Assembly (NCBI GenBank): GCA_030144725.1
Contig: JASKMD010000017.1
Span: 6,567,992-6,631,991, forward strand
DNA from: Haematococcus lacustris
Taxonomy: Eukaryota; Chlorophyta; Chlorophyceae; Chlamydomonadales; Haematococcaceae
DNA: 64,000 bases
Direction of reading: 5' to 3'
Shown here piece by piece: positions 53,464 through 63,885 of this stretch (position 1 is its first letter; the number at the start of each line of letters is the position of its first letter). Position numbers and translations under genes: made by a program. The notes beneath the pieces were generated by a model, which was given only the letters and a program-made list of their open reading frames with translations, was not told the DNA's origin and ran no database searches.

Positions 53464-55803
53464 ATGTCCCCGAAAAGGAACTGCAAGCGCCCCGTCTCCC
53501 CAGCACCCTCCGCAGCTGGTAAGCCGCAGAGCTTGAGGAAAGGCCCCGAAGCTAACTGACGACGCGGCGCAGTGTGCCCCACGCGACATTGCGACCTCGT
53601 GCATCAAGTCCTGCCGTGCGTGTGCTGTGCTTTCCCGTGTCTGCAGGCGCCAGTGGCAGTGGGCAGCAAGACCAGGGACAGGGGCAGGGGCAGGCTGCCA
53701 AGGTAGTGATTGCAGAGCGTCGCCAGGTCATCAAGGCTGGCCTGCGTGGCCTTGTGAAGGCAGCCCTGCCTGATCTCAGCCCCGCACAAGTCGACGCCAT
53801 TGTGGCTGAGATTAACAAGCGCATGGCCATGGGCAGCAAGCAGTGTGTCCTGGCAGCAGTCCTGTGCCTGTCAGTGTTGCTTTCCTCTTTCCTAGGCCAG
53901 CCCAGTCCAGCCCAGCCCACCCAAGACTTCCCAGCAGCAGGTCCAGCCCCAGGCCCCCCTCCCCCACCCGACCCAGCCTGCCCTCCCTATGCCCACCCCC
54001 GCGTTGCCACACGCACCTCCCCCCGCACAGCAGCCGCCCCAGCCCAGCTGCCCCCCCCAGTGCAGCTCGACATCTGGGACCCACAGCTGCTGGCACAGAT
54101 CAAGAATGCCATGCAGCTGCTCACCAAGGCCAGCGTTCTTGAGCACCTGATGCGTGGCCCCCACCACCCCGGCATCAGGCTGCTGCCCGGTGAGGTGGCG
54201 GTGTTTGAGCAGCCCAGCAGCGCTTGGCCGGTGGCAATGCTCCAGCAGCTGGATGAGGTGCACCAGACAGGGGATGGCAACTCTCTCAACGCCAACGCCA
54301 CCACCATCATCACCAGCATCCAGGAGTTCTACCGGCACCCGGGGCGGTTCATCAACAAGTGGGGCAAGGCGATGGGGGTGGTGGGGTGTGGGTTCAGCCG
54401 GGAGGTGAAGAAGCGCTTCCCCCAGCTAGTGCTAGGCCGCCTAGACTATAGCCAGCCGGACCCAAAGCACAGGTGGCGCTTGCCGGCCAACAGCGTACTG
54501 CGGCAGCCTTGGTGGAAGGAAGAGGTAGTCATGCACAGGAGGCTGCTGGGCCTGCCGGCCACGTGGCGGGAGGGACAGGACTCCATAGGGAAGGGGGGGG
54601 CAGGCAGGCTGCCTATAGAGTGTAGGGTGCGCTATGTCTTGTTCGTGAACCGCAGCCTAGAGGGTTGTCAGACAGCCCCCCACGCCAAACCCCATGGCAA
54701 CCGCCACCTCCCTCGCACCTGCCCGCGCCCCTTCACCATGCTCCCCATGGTGGGGGTGCGGGCCAGGCATTTCGTCATTGATGACAGAGTGCTGCATGGG
54801 GTGCTGACTGACCTGGGCATGACCACCCTCACAAGGGCCCAGCTTCAGGCAGACAGCCTGCCCCATTGGCAGAAGTTCATTTAGTACAGCTAGCTGCAAA
54901 ACAGCGGGTGGGACTTTGCGCGCAGGGTAGAGACTGATGGGGTCAGCGTCAGTGTGCACTTCGTGCGCAACCAGGTAGTCAAGGAGCCAGTGGAGCCGCC
55001 TTGCATAGGGCGTGAGCTCACAGCCACGAGTGACTTCAGCGCAGCCACCCACATAGCAGTTGGGGTGGACCCAGGCGTCACACAGGCCATCAAGGCAGCG
55101 CATGCAATGCGGGACCTAGTCACAGGTCAGGTGCTGAGGCAGTGGGAGTGGGAGCTGACTAAGGGGCAGCTGAAGCATGACAGCGGGCTTACCAAAGCCA
55201 AGCAGGACACAGCCCGCTAGTCAACTGCCATCCAGCCACAGCTGCTGCAGCTGGCAGCTGCCACCCCAGCTGGCACAACCATGGACAGCCTCCAGGCCCA
55301 CATCCTGGCCCTAAAGGCCTCCTGGGACGCACTGTGGGAGGAGTACCTCAAGCCACGCTGGCGCCGGCAACGTTTGGGGCTGCACCATGCCTAGGATCGT
55401 GTCATTGAGGCCTTCTGCAAGAAGACCTGACCTGACCTGACCTGACCTGACCTGACCTGACCTGACCTGACCTGACCTGACCTGACCTGACCTGACCTGA
55501 CCTGACCTGACCTGACCTGACCTGACCTGACCTGACCTGACCTGACCTGACCTGACCTGACCTGACCTGACCTGACCTGACCTGACCTGACCTGACCTGA
55601 CCTGACCTGACCTGACCTGACCTGACCTGACCTGACCTGACCTGACCTGACCTGACCTGACCTGACCTGACCTGACCTGACCTGACCTGACCTGACCTGA
55701 CCTGACCTGACCTGACCTGACCTGACCTGACCTAACCTGACCTGACCGGGCTGCAGAATACCGCCGAGGTATTGATGGCCGGGCCCGCAACAACAATGCA
55801 TAG
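53464..55803 (+). pseudogene. Fanzor-like nuclease, broken (copy E)
   Basis: Exon 1, 53464-53518 (MSPKRNCKRPVSPAPSAA), joins in phase to an exon at 53647 (GASGSGQQDQGQ...). A long frame to 54884 encodes the N-terminal half (WPVAMLQQLDEVHQTGDGNS, SIQEFYRHPGRFINKWGKAM, RARHFVIDDRVLHGVL). It continues as RVETDGVSVSVHF, the RuvC-I segment AVGVDPGVTQAIKAAHAM (about 55062) and LTKGQLKHDSGL. Four TAG codons interrupt it (54882, 54894, 55218, 55392); all can be explained by CAG-to-TAG or TGG-to-TAG transitions when compared with copy D. At 55425 a CCTGA array replaces the RuvC-II/III region; only the last 20 or so codons (RAAEYRRGIDGRARNNNA) remain after it. Confidence 0.82.
55425..55747. repeat. Pentanucleotide array (CCTGA)n, about 64 units
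   Basis: Almost pure repeat with one variant unit (CCTAA, near 55734). It lies inside Fanzor E where roughly 1 kb of coding sequence should be. Confidence 0.97.
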
Positions 55804-56028
55804 GGTCTGGTAGTTTACAGGCAGGCTGTTAGCCTTACAAAGCATAATGCTGTTAGTTTTGATGAGGAGCCCAGTGGTCAAGGGGGATTAGCCCCTTGAA
55901 CGAGTGCCACCGGAGTGGGGTTTGTAGTCATCAAGGGTGCGACCGAGGATGCTACAACATGCTTGTAGTAGCAGAGTGAGATTACCCACAGGCCGACATG
56001 TTGTTCCTTGTTGAATGAGTTTTGTTTG
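55804..56028 (+). ncRNA. Candidate omega-RNA block, group 1 (copy E)
   Basis: Follows the Fanzor E stop and matches 36982-37204 almost throughout, including the AGGCT-GTT-AGCCT hairpin (55823-55835) and the perfect TCAAGGGG/CCCCTTGA stem (55878-55899). Similarity ends after GTTTG at 56028; the flank begins TCTGAGTCGCCTACCCTGCC. Role inferred. Confidence 0.55.
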
Positions 56029-57060
56029 TCTGAGTCGCCTACCCTGCCTGACCCGGTACACCTGGTTTAAGAAGTTGAGTTGGTACACCGGGTCTATGAG
56101 TCGCCTACCCTGCACGGGCCTGACCTGGGTACACCGGGTCTATGAAGTTGAAGGCGACCCCTCCCTCATGCTGCTGCTGTAGCTCTCTTGAGGAGCCACC
56201 TGGCAGCAGGCAACGAAGGCTGTGGTGGGAGGGACAGGGGGAGGGGAGGGGGCTTCAATGCGGGGCCCTGCCTCAAACAAGAGGGGGCAGAGTTTGATAG
56301 AGTACTGAACAACAACAATTGAACTTCAGCTTTGGAGGTGGCGAGTAAGCTGACACATCTGGCCGCCAGCAAGCAGCAGGCGGGGAGGGTGGGGGAGACC
56401 GAACATATTCACAGCAATGGTGTTATCTAGCACAGAGGGGTGGTGGACTATGCGTGGTGACATCACTGGACCACATCTCACACCAGTCCATCACAGATTG
56501 TGAATGTGACGCCAGTCGCAGAAATCGTGCACACAGCAGCATGCATAGGCTATAGTGCATGAGAATAGGCTTCACTTACGACAGCAAGCACTGTGTTGGC
56601 AAGAGTTGACTGGAGCTTGAGTCGTGCTGCTGAAGTATTTCGATCGACCCACTTGATTATGGTTGCTCACAGCCAGGATAAGTTGAGGTAAGCCACACCC
56701 TTTGACTCTGCACTGCACGGCCTGGGCTACTACTCACAAGGTAAGGCAGCACAGCCAGGGTTCCTGACACAAACACAAGGGCGGGCACTGTGCGCCCTCA
56801 GTAGGTCTCCATCTGCACCTGGGCAGCGCCAGGGCAGCACCTGAGTCAGGCCACCCGAGCCCTGCTGACTGTGCCCAGGCATTCAGGCTTGTTCTCGGCC
56901 ACAAGCACAGGCAAGCAAGGGCATGTACAGCTGTCTGCGATGCACCCCTGGCAGCAGGGCAGTTGCAGAGCTACGCTACACCTTGTGTGCGCCCGGGCAA
57001 GCAGGCTGCAGGCAGGCTGCAGGCAGACAGTTGCAGTGTAGACAGGCAGGTGGAAAAAGG
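56029..57060. other. Fanzor E flank and unassigned sequence
   Basis: 56029-56160 contains two GAGTCGCCTACCCTGC copies and related CCTGACC/ACACCGGGTC repeats resembling the long terminal repeats. From 56160 to 57060 no exon or domain is recognised on either strand. Confidence 0.45.
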
Positions 57061-57071
57061 CTAGAAAGGGG

Positions 57072-57560
57072 CCAGGTGGAAGGAGGAGGAAGGAGGAGGA
57101 AGGAGGAGGAGGGAGGTGGTAGGAAGAAGAAGGAGGACGAGGGAGGAGGAAGGCGGAGGAGGGAGGTGGTAGGAAGAGGAAGGAGGACGAGGGAGGAGGA
57201 AGGCGGAGGGAGGTGGTAGGAAGAGGAAGGAGGACGAGGGAGGAGGAAGCAGGAGGAGGGGGGTGGTAGGAAGAGGAAGGAAGACGAGGGAGGAAGAAGG
57301 AGGAGGGGGGTGGTAGGAAGAAGAAGGAGGACGAGGGAGGAAGAAGGAGGAGGAGGGGGGTGGTAGGAAGAGGAAGGAAGACGAGGGAGGAAGAAGAAGG
57401 AGGAGGGGGGTGGTAGGAAGAAGAAGGAGGACGAGGGAGGAGGAAGGCGGAGGAGGGGGTTGGTAGGAAGAGGAAGGAGGACGAGGGAGGAGGAAGCGGG
57501 AGGAGGGAGGTGGTAGGAAGAAGAAGGAGGACGAGGGAGGAGGAAGCAGGAGATAAGAGG
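57072..57560. repeat. Purine-rich minisatellite (GGAAGGAGGACGAGGGAGGA type)
   Basis: About 490 bp of GA-rich units of roughly 55-60 bp, all purine on the plus strand apart from regular T and C positions (GGTGGTAGGAAG, GACGAGGG). It is intronic for the minus-strand gene. Long open frames of Pro/Ser/Leu across it are repeat translations, not genes. Confidence 0.95.
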
Positions 57561-57617
57561 GGGGCCCCACGCAGTCGAAGCGCAGCCTGAATGACACTGG
57601 CACGCTGCCCCTGTTAC

Positions 57618-57996
57618 CTTCAACTCCTGCAGCATGTAGCCCACACCCCGCTGCCGCATCTTGCGCAGCTCAGCCCGGGTGGTTCGGTACAACATGCCGT
57701 GCACACGGGGGATGCTGGGCAGGGAGGCAGCTGGCTGGGCCGGGTCGGATGGCAGGGCTGGGGCTGCGCTACGGGAGGGCAGGGAGGAGTGGCGGATAGG
57801 CCAGGGTCCAGCAGGCCTGGACATGGCTCTGCTGCTGCCTGACCCTGAAGCCTTACTGCTGCCACTGCTGCTGGGGTGGCTGGTGGCGCTGCTGCTCTGC
57901 TGGCTGCTGCTCAGCCGCTGCTGCAGCGTGTTGGGGGAGGGGTAGAGGAGGCTGCGGGGGGCGGGCTGGGGGGCTCTGGCTCCAGTGTAGGTAAGC
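57618..57996 (-). CDS. Exon of an unrecognised minus-strand gene
   Basis: Acceptor ACTCAG and donor GTAACA bound an open segment: [20 protein letters not shown], Ser/Gln-rich disorder, then a conserved-looking end [21 protein letters not shown] and VGYMLQELK. It may belong to one gene with the start-like exon at 59557-59468 (MKGKKRKGADEPKQLTLKAP) and coding-like sequence at about 58345-58265 (ASRYAAFVRDPHMRLVFRHR). The family is unknown. Fanzor copy F lies between these pieces. Further 3' exons would be below 57070. Confidence 0.4.
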
Positions 57997-58356
57997 CTGA
58001 GTAGGGCGGGCCACAGTTCATGCCGTGATTGCCAGGACAGTGAGCAGGGAAGGTGCATGGGAGCATCCATCAGGACAGCTCACAAAGTGGGGAACAGGAC
58101 AAGGAACAGTAAAAGGAAAAATGGACACGGGCGGCAGGCATGGCAGGCAGGTATACTCAGCCTGAACATGGGCTAGCAGGGGAGGGTGAAGGGGAAGGAT
58201 TAAGGGCTGGCTTGGGCTGGCTGGGCTGGCCGAGGGGTCAGTTGCTGTGTGCGTGCCTGAACCTTCTGACCTACTCGATGTCTGAACACCAGGCGCATGT
58301 GCGGATCACGCACAAAGGCCGCATATCGTGATGCCACCCGCACGGACAACTCAAGA

Positions 58357-58519
58357 TGGTGTCAAGGAGCTGTGTGGAGTGTTCCCATGCACATGGCACG
58401 CGGCAAATGGCATATTCGCCTACAACATTGCATGTCCCTGGTGACAGGGCTATGGTCTAGAGTTGGAATGACCTGCATGCACTAATGTTAAGCTGATGAC
58501 AGCTCAAATGGGGTACACA
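58357..58519 (-). ncRNA. Candidate omega-RNA block, group 3 (copy F)
   Basis: Begins ATGGTGTCAAGGAGCTGTGT and holds the core GTGACAGGGCTATGGTCTAG, matching 44691-44817. It follows Fanzor F on the minus strand. Role inferred. Confidence 0.5.
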
Positions 58520-59290
58520 CTAGTGTTCCGCAGCAGGCTGCTGCTGCTGGATCTTGGGTGGCCGGTCTCGCATCCGCTCATAGCCCAGCTCAGGGTACTC
58601 CTTGGCCTTGGCTGGCAAAGCTGTCTGCTCTGGCCACCAGCACAGCTCCAGTGAGCGCCACCTGCTCTCCCCAATGCGCTGCATGTTCAGCGCTGCATTG
58701 CAGTCCCTGCCCAGCCACCTGCCTGGCTGTGGTGCAGGTTTAGCTTTGGCGGCCTTGCCCTTGCCCTTTGTGGGCTCAGCTGCCTGCTCAGCCTTGGTGC
58801 GCTTGCTGCGCTTGGCTAGCGGGGGAGTGTTGGGCCCCGACTGTGAGGCTGCTGGCTGTGTGGCTGCCTGGCTGTTGCATGTGGCCTGTGGGGGCTTGCG
58901 GGGGGCCACTACCCGGCACCACATCATGCCCCTCACCGGCTGGTCACGCTGCTGGCTCCAGGCTGGGCGCAGAAGGCGGTGTTTCACCTGCCCTGCTAGG
59001 GGCTTCCAGTCTGCAGGCCTGGTGGGCTGCTCATGGTCCAGCTGCCTCTCACAGGGCTGCTGGCCATTGACTGCTGAGCTGACCCAGGTGGTGCGGTGCT
59101 CATCCACAAGCACCACCCTGCCCTGCCGCTGGTCTGTGCCCCTGGGTCAGCACACCACCTTGCAGCAGGCTTGCAGCACCGGATTAGCACCCCAACCTCC
59201 CCCAGTGCCAATGCCAGCTGCATCAAAGAACACCACCAGCTGCTTGGCGCGCCCATGGCGCTTCAAGGACAACTCCGCCATCTCCTCAAT
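58520..59290 (-). pseudogene. Fanzor-like nuclease, 5'-truncated (copy F)
   Basis: Starts inside the frame at about 59280 with LKRHGRAKQLVVFFDAAGIG, equivalent to copy D's last exon. A TGA near 59147 interrupts the VVC.PRGTDQ segment. It then reads VVLVDEHRTTWVSSAVNG, RDQPVRGMMWC, a Lys-rich insert, GRWLGRDCNAALNMQRIG (first Asp of D's DRD changed to Gly, the Asp of the DxNAA core kept) and a KEYPELGYERMRDRPPK tail. It is the closest relative of copy D here but lacks RuvC-I. Confidence 0.82.
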
Positions 59291-59467
59291 CATATCTTGA
59301 CCACTCTAAATATGGATTCTAAATATGGATTCTAAGTACGGATTTTTTGGCGTGACAGGGCCCATCCAGCCCGCTTGGTCACGCGCACCAAGCTTTCCCT
59401 TCCTGCAAGTTCCTTGCTTCGATGCGCAGGCCTGGCACGGATTTGCGGGTCCAATGGCCGGGGTGAC

Positions 59468-59557
59468 CTGTACTGTTCTGTACTGTACTGTATGTTTGGG
59501 CGCCTTCAGTGTTAGCTGTTTGGGCTCATCCGCGCCCTTGCGCTTCTTGCCCTTCAT
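59468..59557 (-). CDS. Start-like exon with a basic N-terminus
   Basis: ATG at 59557, 30 codons, donor GTCACC after a CAGTACAG repeat. It encodes MKGKKRKGADEPKQLTLKAP and a short tail. It may be the first exon of the unrecognised gene at 57618. A minus-strand start 237 bp after the eIF4G-like gene's stop fits a separate transcript. Confidence 0.35.
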
Positions 59558-59793
59558 CGCGCGAACTGGAATCAGCGTTGAGAAGGCGCCTTGCATAACG
59601 AACCGGCATGACACTCTTAAGCAATGAGACAGCAAAAGGAACGGTACGCACCTGCAGTGGGTGTGAGCTGGGCCTTCCCAGGACTTGACAAACCGCTACT
59701 CTCGACAACAGCATAGACTCACAACACACTTAATCTTTAGTTGCTCACGACTGACTGCTGGTGCTTCTCACACCTCACTTGTTGTCTCACGTC

Positions 59794-61969
59794 TCACTCG
59801 GGCACGCATTCAAGCCCGGTCGCCTTGAGCCATGCTGTCACGCTGGGTGCATCAGGGTCTACCACAGGATCGGCGGAGAGGAAGGACGCGGCAGAAAGTC
59901 CAGCTGCGCGGCAAAACTCAGCCAACCCTGCATCGCCACCCTTGGCTGTCTTTACCGCCTTGAACGCGGCAGCAGCGAAATCGCGCTTCTGTATCACCGA
60001 AGTTTCGCCGACCAACATGGCTGGCAGGCTGTCGCAACCAAGCACTCCCGCCGCCACCGCCATACCCGCGCACTGGCCCAGGAGCTGGGGCGCCTTCGGG
60101 AAGTCGATGCTGCAGGGCAAGAGGAGGGAAGGGCCAGCACACTTCAAAATGTCAGGCATTGTAACATTCACCCAATATGCTGCCTCCCGAGGATCTGGTG
60201 GAAGACCAGGTAGCCCACCCCTATGATAAGCCCCACGTGCGCCCCTCTACCCCATCACCCCTCTGCGCTACCACCCAGTCCGCCCCTCACTACACAACCC
60301 AGCCAACCCTCCAGCCAGCCCCTTCCCACAATAAGAACAGAGCCACCCCACCACTCAGCCGCCCCTCTGCACCACCACTCCGTCCTCCGTGGACAGCTGA
60401 ACCCAGCCATCATCTCACCGACCCCACAAAGGGACCATGCCACCCCTCTCCCCAGCAGCCCAGCAACCCACGTGACGTCTTCCAAGCACTCTGTGTACGC
60501 TGTGAGCGCCTCTTGCAAGTGCTCCCCGCTGATCTCCCCCTGCTGAGCCAGGTGTAGCAGCAACTCCAGCAGCACCGTCTGCTCCTTCTCCTTCATGCTG
60601 TCCAGCACCAGCTGCAGCGTCTGCTTCACCAGGGACAGCATCCAGGCCTGCATCCCACCAGAGCAAGGCAGCCAGCCTGGTGACCCAGCCAGCGTCTACC
60701 GGCATATGCTGTGCGTGCTGTGCAGTCGTCCTCAGACTTTCATAGCAGTAGGAGAGGAAGAGGAAGGAGGGGCTGCAGGGGAGGGAGGAGCGGCAGGGGA
60801 GAGAGGGGCTGCAGGGGAGGGAGGGGCGGCAGGGGATGGGGGGTTGAGCTGGCCCACCTTGGACCCCAGGTCCTTCACACACTGCAGCGCCTCAGCCTTG
60901 TCCAGGGTACTGAGGTACTCCTGCAGCAGGCTGCCAGTCTTGCGCTCCAGCTCTTCATCGCTGAGTGGGGCGCCTGGGGTGGCAGCAGGCCTGGGCAGAA
61001 GGGGGAAGGGGTAGGGTGGGCAGGAGGAGGAGGGGCAGGGTGGGCAGACCAACAATGCAAAGGCCACACGGAAGAGCAAGAGCTAAGACTTACCTCACAC
61101 TCTGCTCATGTTCACCTTAAAGTCTGATGGTCAGACTGACCTGAAACCACCTCACTCCCATACTCGCACCCAGGCAGCCAGCAGAGTGACCCACACACAG
61201 CTGGGTCACACTATTCCTGAAACTGACCAATCAGCCTCCCATACACACACTTTTGCCTTCAGATGAAACCAAAGCTGAAGACAGTGGTAACCATGGCTGG
61301 GAGTCTGTGAGCACCTCAGCAATATGCACGTGCTGCATAGACCACACACCCTGCCTGCCTCCTACCCCTCCATCGGGCGCTCCTACCCTCCCACTACCGC
61401 CTGGATCCCCCTCTGCCCCTGAGAGACCCCTGAGAGCCTGCACTGCTGGGTCCAGACAGCAGCACCCTTGCCTACCCCACTCCTGCCAACCCCTGCTCCC
61501 GTCCCTCCTCCCCCTCTGCCCTTGCTCTACTCCCTGACAACCTCTGTTCTCCCTTTGGACTGAGGCAGAGAGTGCACCCACCCTCCCCACCCCACCAGCC
61601 AACCCGCTCACTTGCTGGGCTTGCCCGCAGCCGCTGCCGCCACCTCTGGCTGTGCCGTCTGGGCAGCAGGCTGGGCCTGGGCTTGAGGTGGAGGGGCCAG
61701 GGCTGGGCTGGGCTGGACCTCTTGGTACTCGCCCAGGAAAACGCTCTTAATGGCTGCCCCAGGGGCTGCCCCTGTGCTGCCTGGGCCCACTGCCGCCTGG
61801 CTGCGCAGGGGAGGGAACAGGGCGGCCATGCTGTCGGCCTCCCCGCCTGCCCGCCCAGCCATTCCCACACCGGGGCCGCCACCAGAGCGCAAGGGCGGGA
61901 GCAAGGGCACGTCCCCGTCCAGCAGACCGCCACCCAAGCGTTGGTGGGATGGCAGGCTGGGCAGCACGG
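59794..61969 (-). CDS. eIF4G/eIFiso4G-type protein, MA3-domain end (partial)
   Basis: Translation-initiation scaffold by family. Exons supported: 61969-61612, 60973-60858, 60647-60472, 60109-59794 (stop). The first is Ala/Pro/Gln-rich linker. The next three form the MA3 domain: LSDEELERKTGSLLQEYLST and LDKAEALQCVKDLGSK, then SLVKQTLQLVLDSMKEKEQT, LLELLLHLAQQGEISGEHLQ and TAYTECLEDVT, then IDFPKAPQLLGQCAG, matching the eIF4G pattern of an acidic LEDL-like helix followed by D.PKAP...LG. MA3 domains bind eIF4A. The N-terminal MIF4G part was not found, so upstream exons are outside the window or lost; 62160-63000 holds a transposon fragment instead. Confidence 0.75.
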
Positions 61970-62558
61970 CTGCGGGCAGAAGGGAGGAGGGGCGGAGCAT
62001 GGGGTGGCAGGATCGGGGTGAGGCATGGGAACTGCTGTCTTGACCCAGCCGTGCAGGCCAGGCAAGGGGAATGAGCAAACTACTGCTATCAGGGCGGTCA
62101 GCTGGAAATGTGCTGAGAAGGTGGCTGGACAGAGGCTGTCACTCACCGCAGGGAGTACCTACACAGTAAAGCACATAATTTGAACAGGCCTGATTTGGCC
62201 GTTCTCCCAATGTCTCCCTTCAACACGCACGCTTCCTTTCATACACGGTCGTTAGAGGTTATGAGGACGTTGTGGGTCGGTTTGCGGCGGATTATCGCGT
62301 TTTGTCGGCTGAGATTTGACTGCCGCCGGTTACGCCCGCTTGAACCCTACCGGCCGTTAAGGTCCCGCGTGCACTAGCGCGACGAAATACCCATGCGAGC
62401 GCGGCCCTTCTAGACACCTTGGTGGGTACCCAATGTAGCGCAGTTGGTGCGCTTTGGTTTATTGCTACCCTTTGGCCGCGTTGAAAATGTTCTCTCTCAA
62501 CTCTCATGTCATTTTTCGGCCTCGTGCGCCCAGGTCCTACCGCACACCACCAGCCGTT

Positions 62559-62980
62559 ATGGCCAAACTGACCACTGGTGCTTCTCGACAGTCCAGCTTG
62601 GCTCAAGACAGCACAGGCGAAAGAGCCAAAAGGCTCTTGGCAGCTGCTAATGCTTACATGAAGGTCAAGAGGGGGCAGCCACAGCCATCCATGGCAGCTG
62701 TGGCCCGGGAACATTGCGTTCCATATACCCACCTCCATAGAGTTATCAAGCGGGGTGGGGTGATTGCAAAACGTGGGCGCCCAACAGCTTTGTCAGCTGT
62801 GGAAGAGGAGAAGCTGCGGGACTTGGTAGTGAGGGGCCAACAACAGGGTGTGGGGGTCACCAAGACAGCATTGCTTGCAGCCGTGAGGACGACGCAGCGG
62901 GTCACGGAGCGCAAGAGCAAAGTGGACCCCTTCAAAGTAATAGACCCTGGCAAGAAATGGCGCCAGGGGTTCATGCGGCA
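62559..62980 (+). pseudogene. Pogo/CENP-B-like transposase N-terminus (truncated)
   Basis: The frame begins MAKLTTGASRQSSLAQ and contains a psq-type helix-turn-helix (SMAAVAREHCVPYTHLHRVI), GRPTALSAVEEEKLRDLV, and DPGKKWRQGFMRHL, which resembles the GxxWxxxFxxRH start of the CENP-B-like second DNA-binding domain of pogo/Tigger transposases. It then runs into AT-rich sequence and stops; the DDE domain is absent. The gene direction opposes the eIF4G-like gene. Confidence 0.6.
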
Positions 62981-63885
62981 TTTAGTTATAATTTTTTACT
63001 TAAAGTATATAATAAAATACTGATAACAATACATGTCGGGCAGCATTTGAGAAGAGCATGCCCTTGAGAAAAGGGGCTTTCACCCCCTACACAAGGATAA
63101 CATGCTAGCAGCAGCAGCATCCAGCCTTCAAACCCTGGGTCCCCTTGACATTCGACGCCGCAATATTGTGTGTTGCAGCTCAACGATCAGCTTAACCGCA
63201 GCCCAGCTTACGTTTCCCAGCAGAGGATAGGTTCTAATTCAAGCATTAGGTGGTTGCTGAGGCAGCCAAGAAAGCAGCAAAGGCCAGGAAGGGATCTTGC
63301 AAGTAGCATGCTTGCATGTGCATGTGCACAACTTCAACTGCCTATGGACTGCTACCGGGTAATGTTTTTGACCAGCTGCTGGCCTTGCTAGGGGCAGTGG
63401 GATGGGTAGCCGCATCTACAAAAGTTTTGGTATCAGTCTTTGTGTAGGTGGATAGGGGCGACGGCATGTTCACATTAGAGGACTTTCAATGCAAGTAGGC
63501 ATAAGGAGACAATGAAAGGCACAGTGGAGAGGTGTTATCAGAAGCTGCACGGCTATGTGCTTGGCTTTCACAATGGTACTGGAATGAAGTGGCACGGGGC
63601 CTTGAACATTGAAATATGTTCAAATTAGAAACCTTACTGTGTAAGCTCTGTGCAGAGCCCACTTTTTCTCATCTTAGTCTCGGCGGCTCTCTCTCACCAC
63701 ACGTGTGATCTACTCACTAGGAAGAGCTCCTCACCAACTCCTACCCACACGAGCGCACTTGTGTGCATGGAGCACAGCTGCTGCCTTCACAGCCCATGCA
63801 CCTTCACAACCCTTGCCCCTGCCACGATCCCTGCAGCTGTACCTGAGCCCACCACCCCTATACCTCCTCCCAAGGCCCTCTCTTG
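62981..63885. other. Unassigned sequence
   Basis: An AT-rich patch (62985-63035) follows the transposase fragment. No exon with supported splice sites or a domain is recognised. Confidence 0.4.

Noticed and set aside
53574..54884. Intact 436-residue Fanzor protein starting at 53574
   Set aside because: Homology continues past the TAG at 54882 in the same frame, and an in-phase exon 1 exists at 53464, so this is the first half of a broken gene.
55311..55801. Long minus-strand frames of Arg-Ser-Gly-Gln-Val repeats
   Set aside because: They are translations of the CCTGA pentanucleotide array; a 5-bp repeat with no stop in it is open in every frame of that strand.
56976..58070. 364-codon minus-strand frame rich in Pro/Ser/Leu
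   Set aside because: Most of it translates the purine-rich minisatellite; only the 57618-57996 part has splice sites and non-repeat composition.
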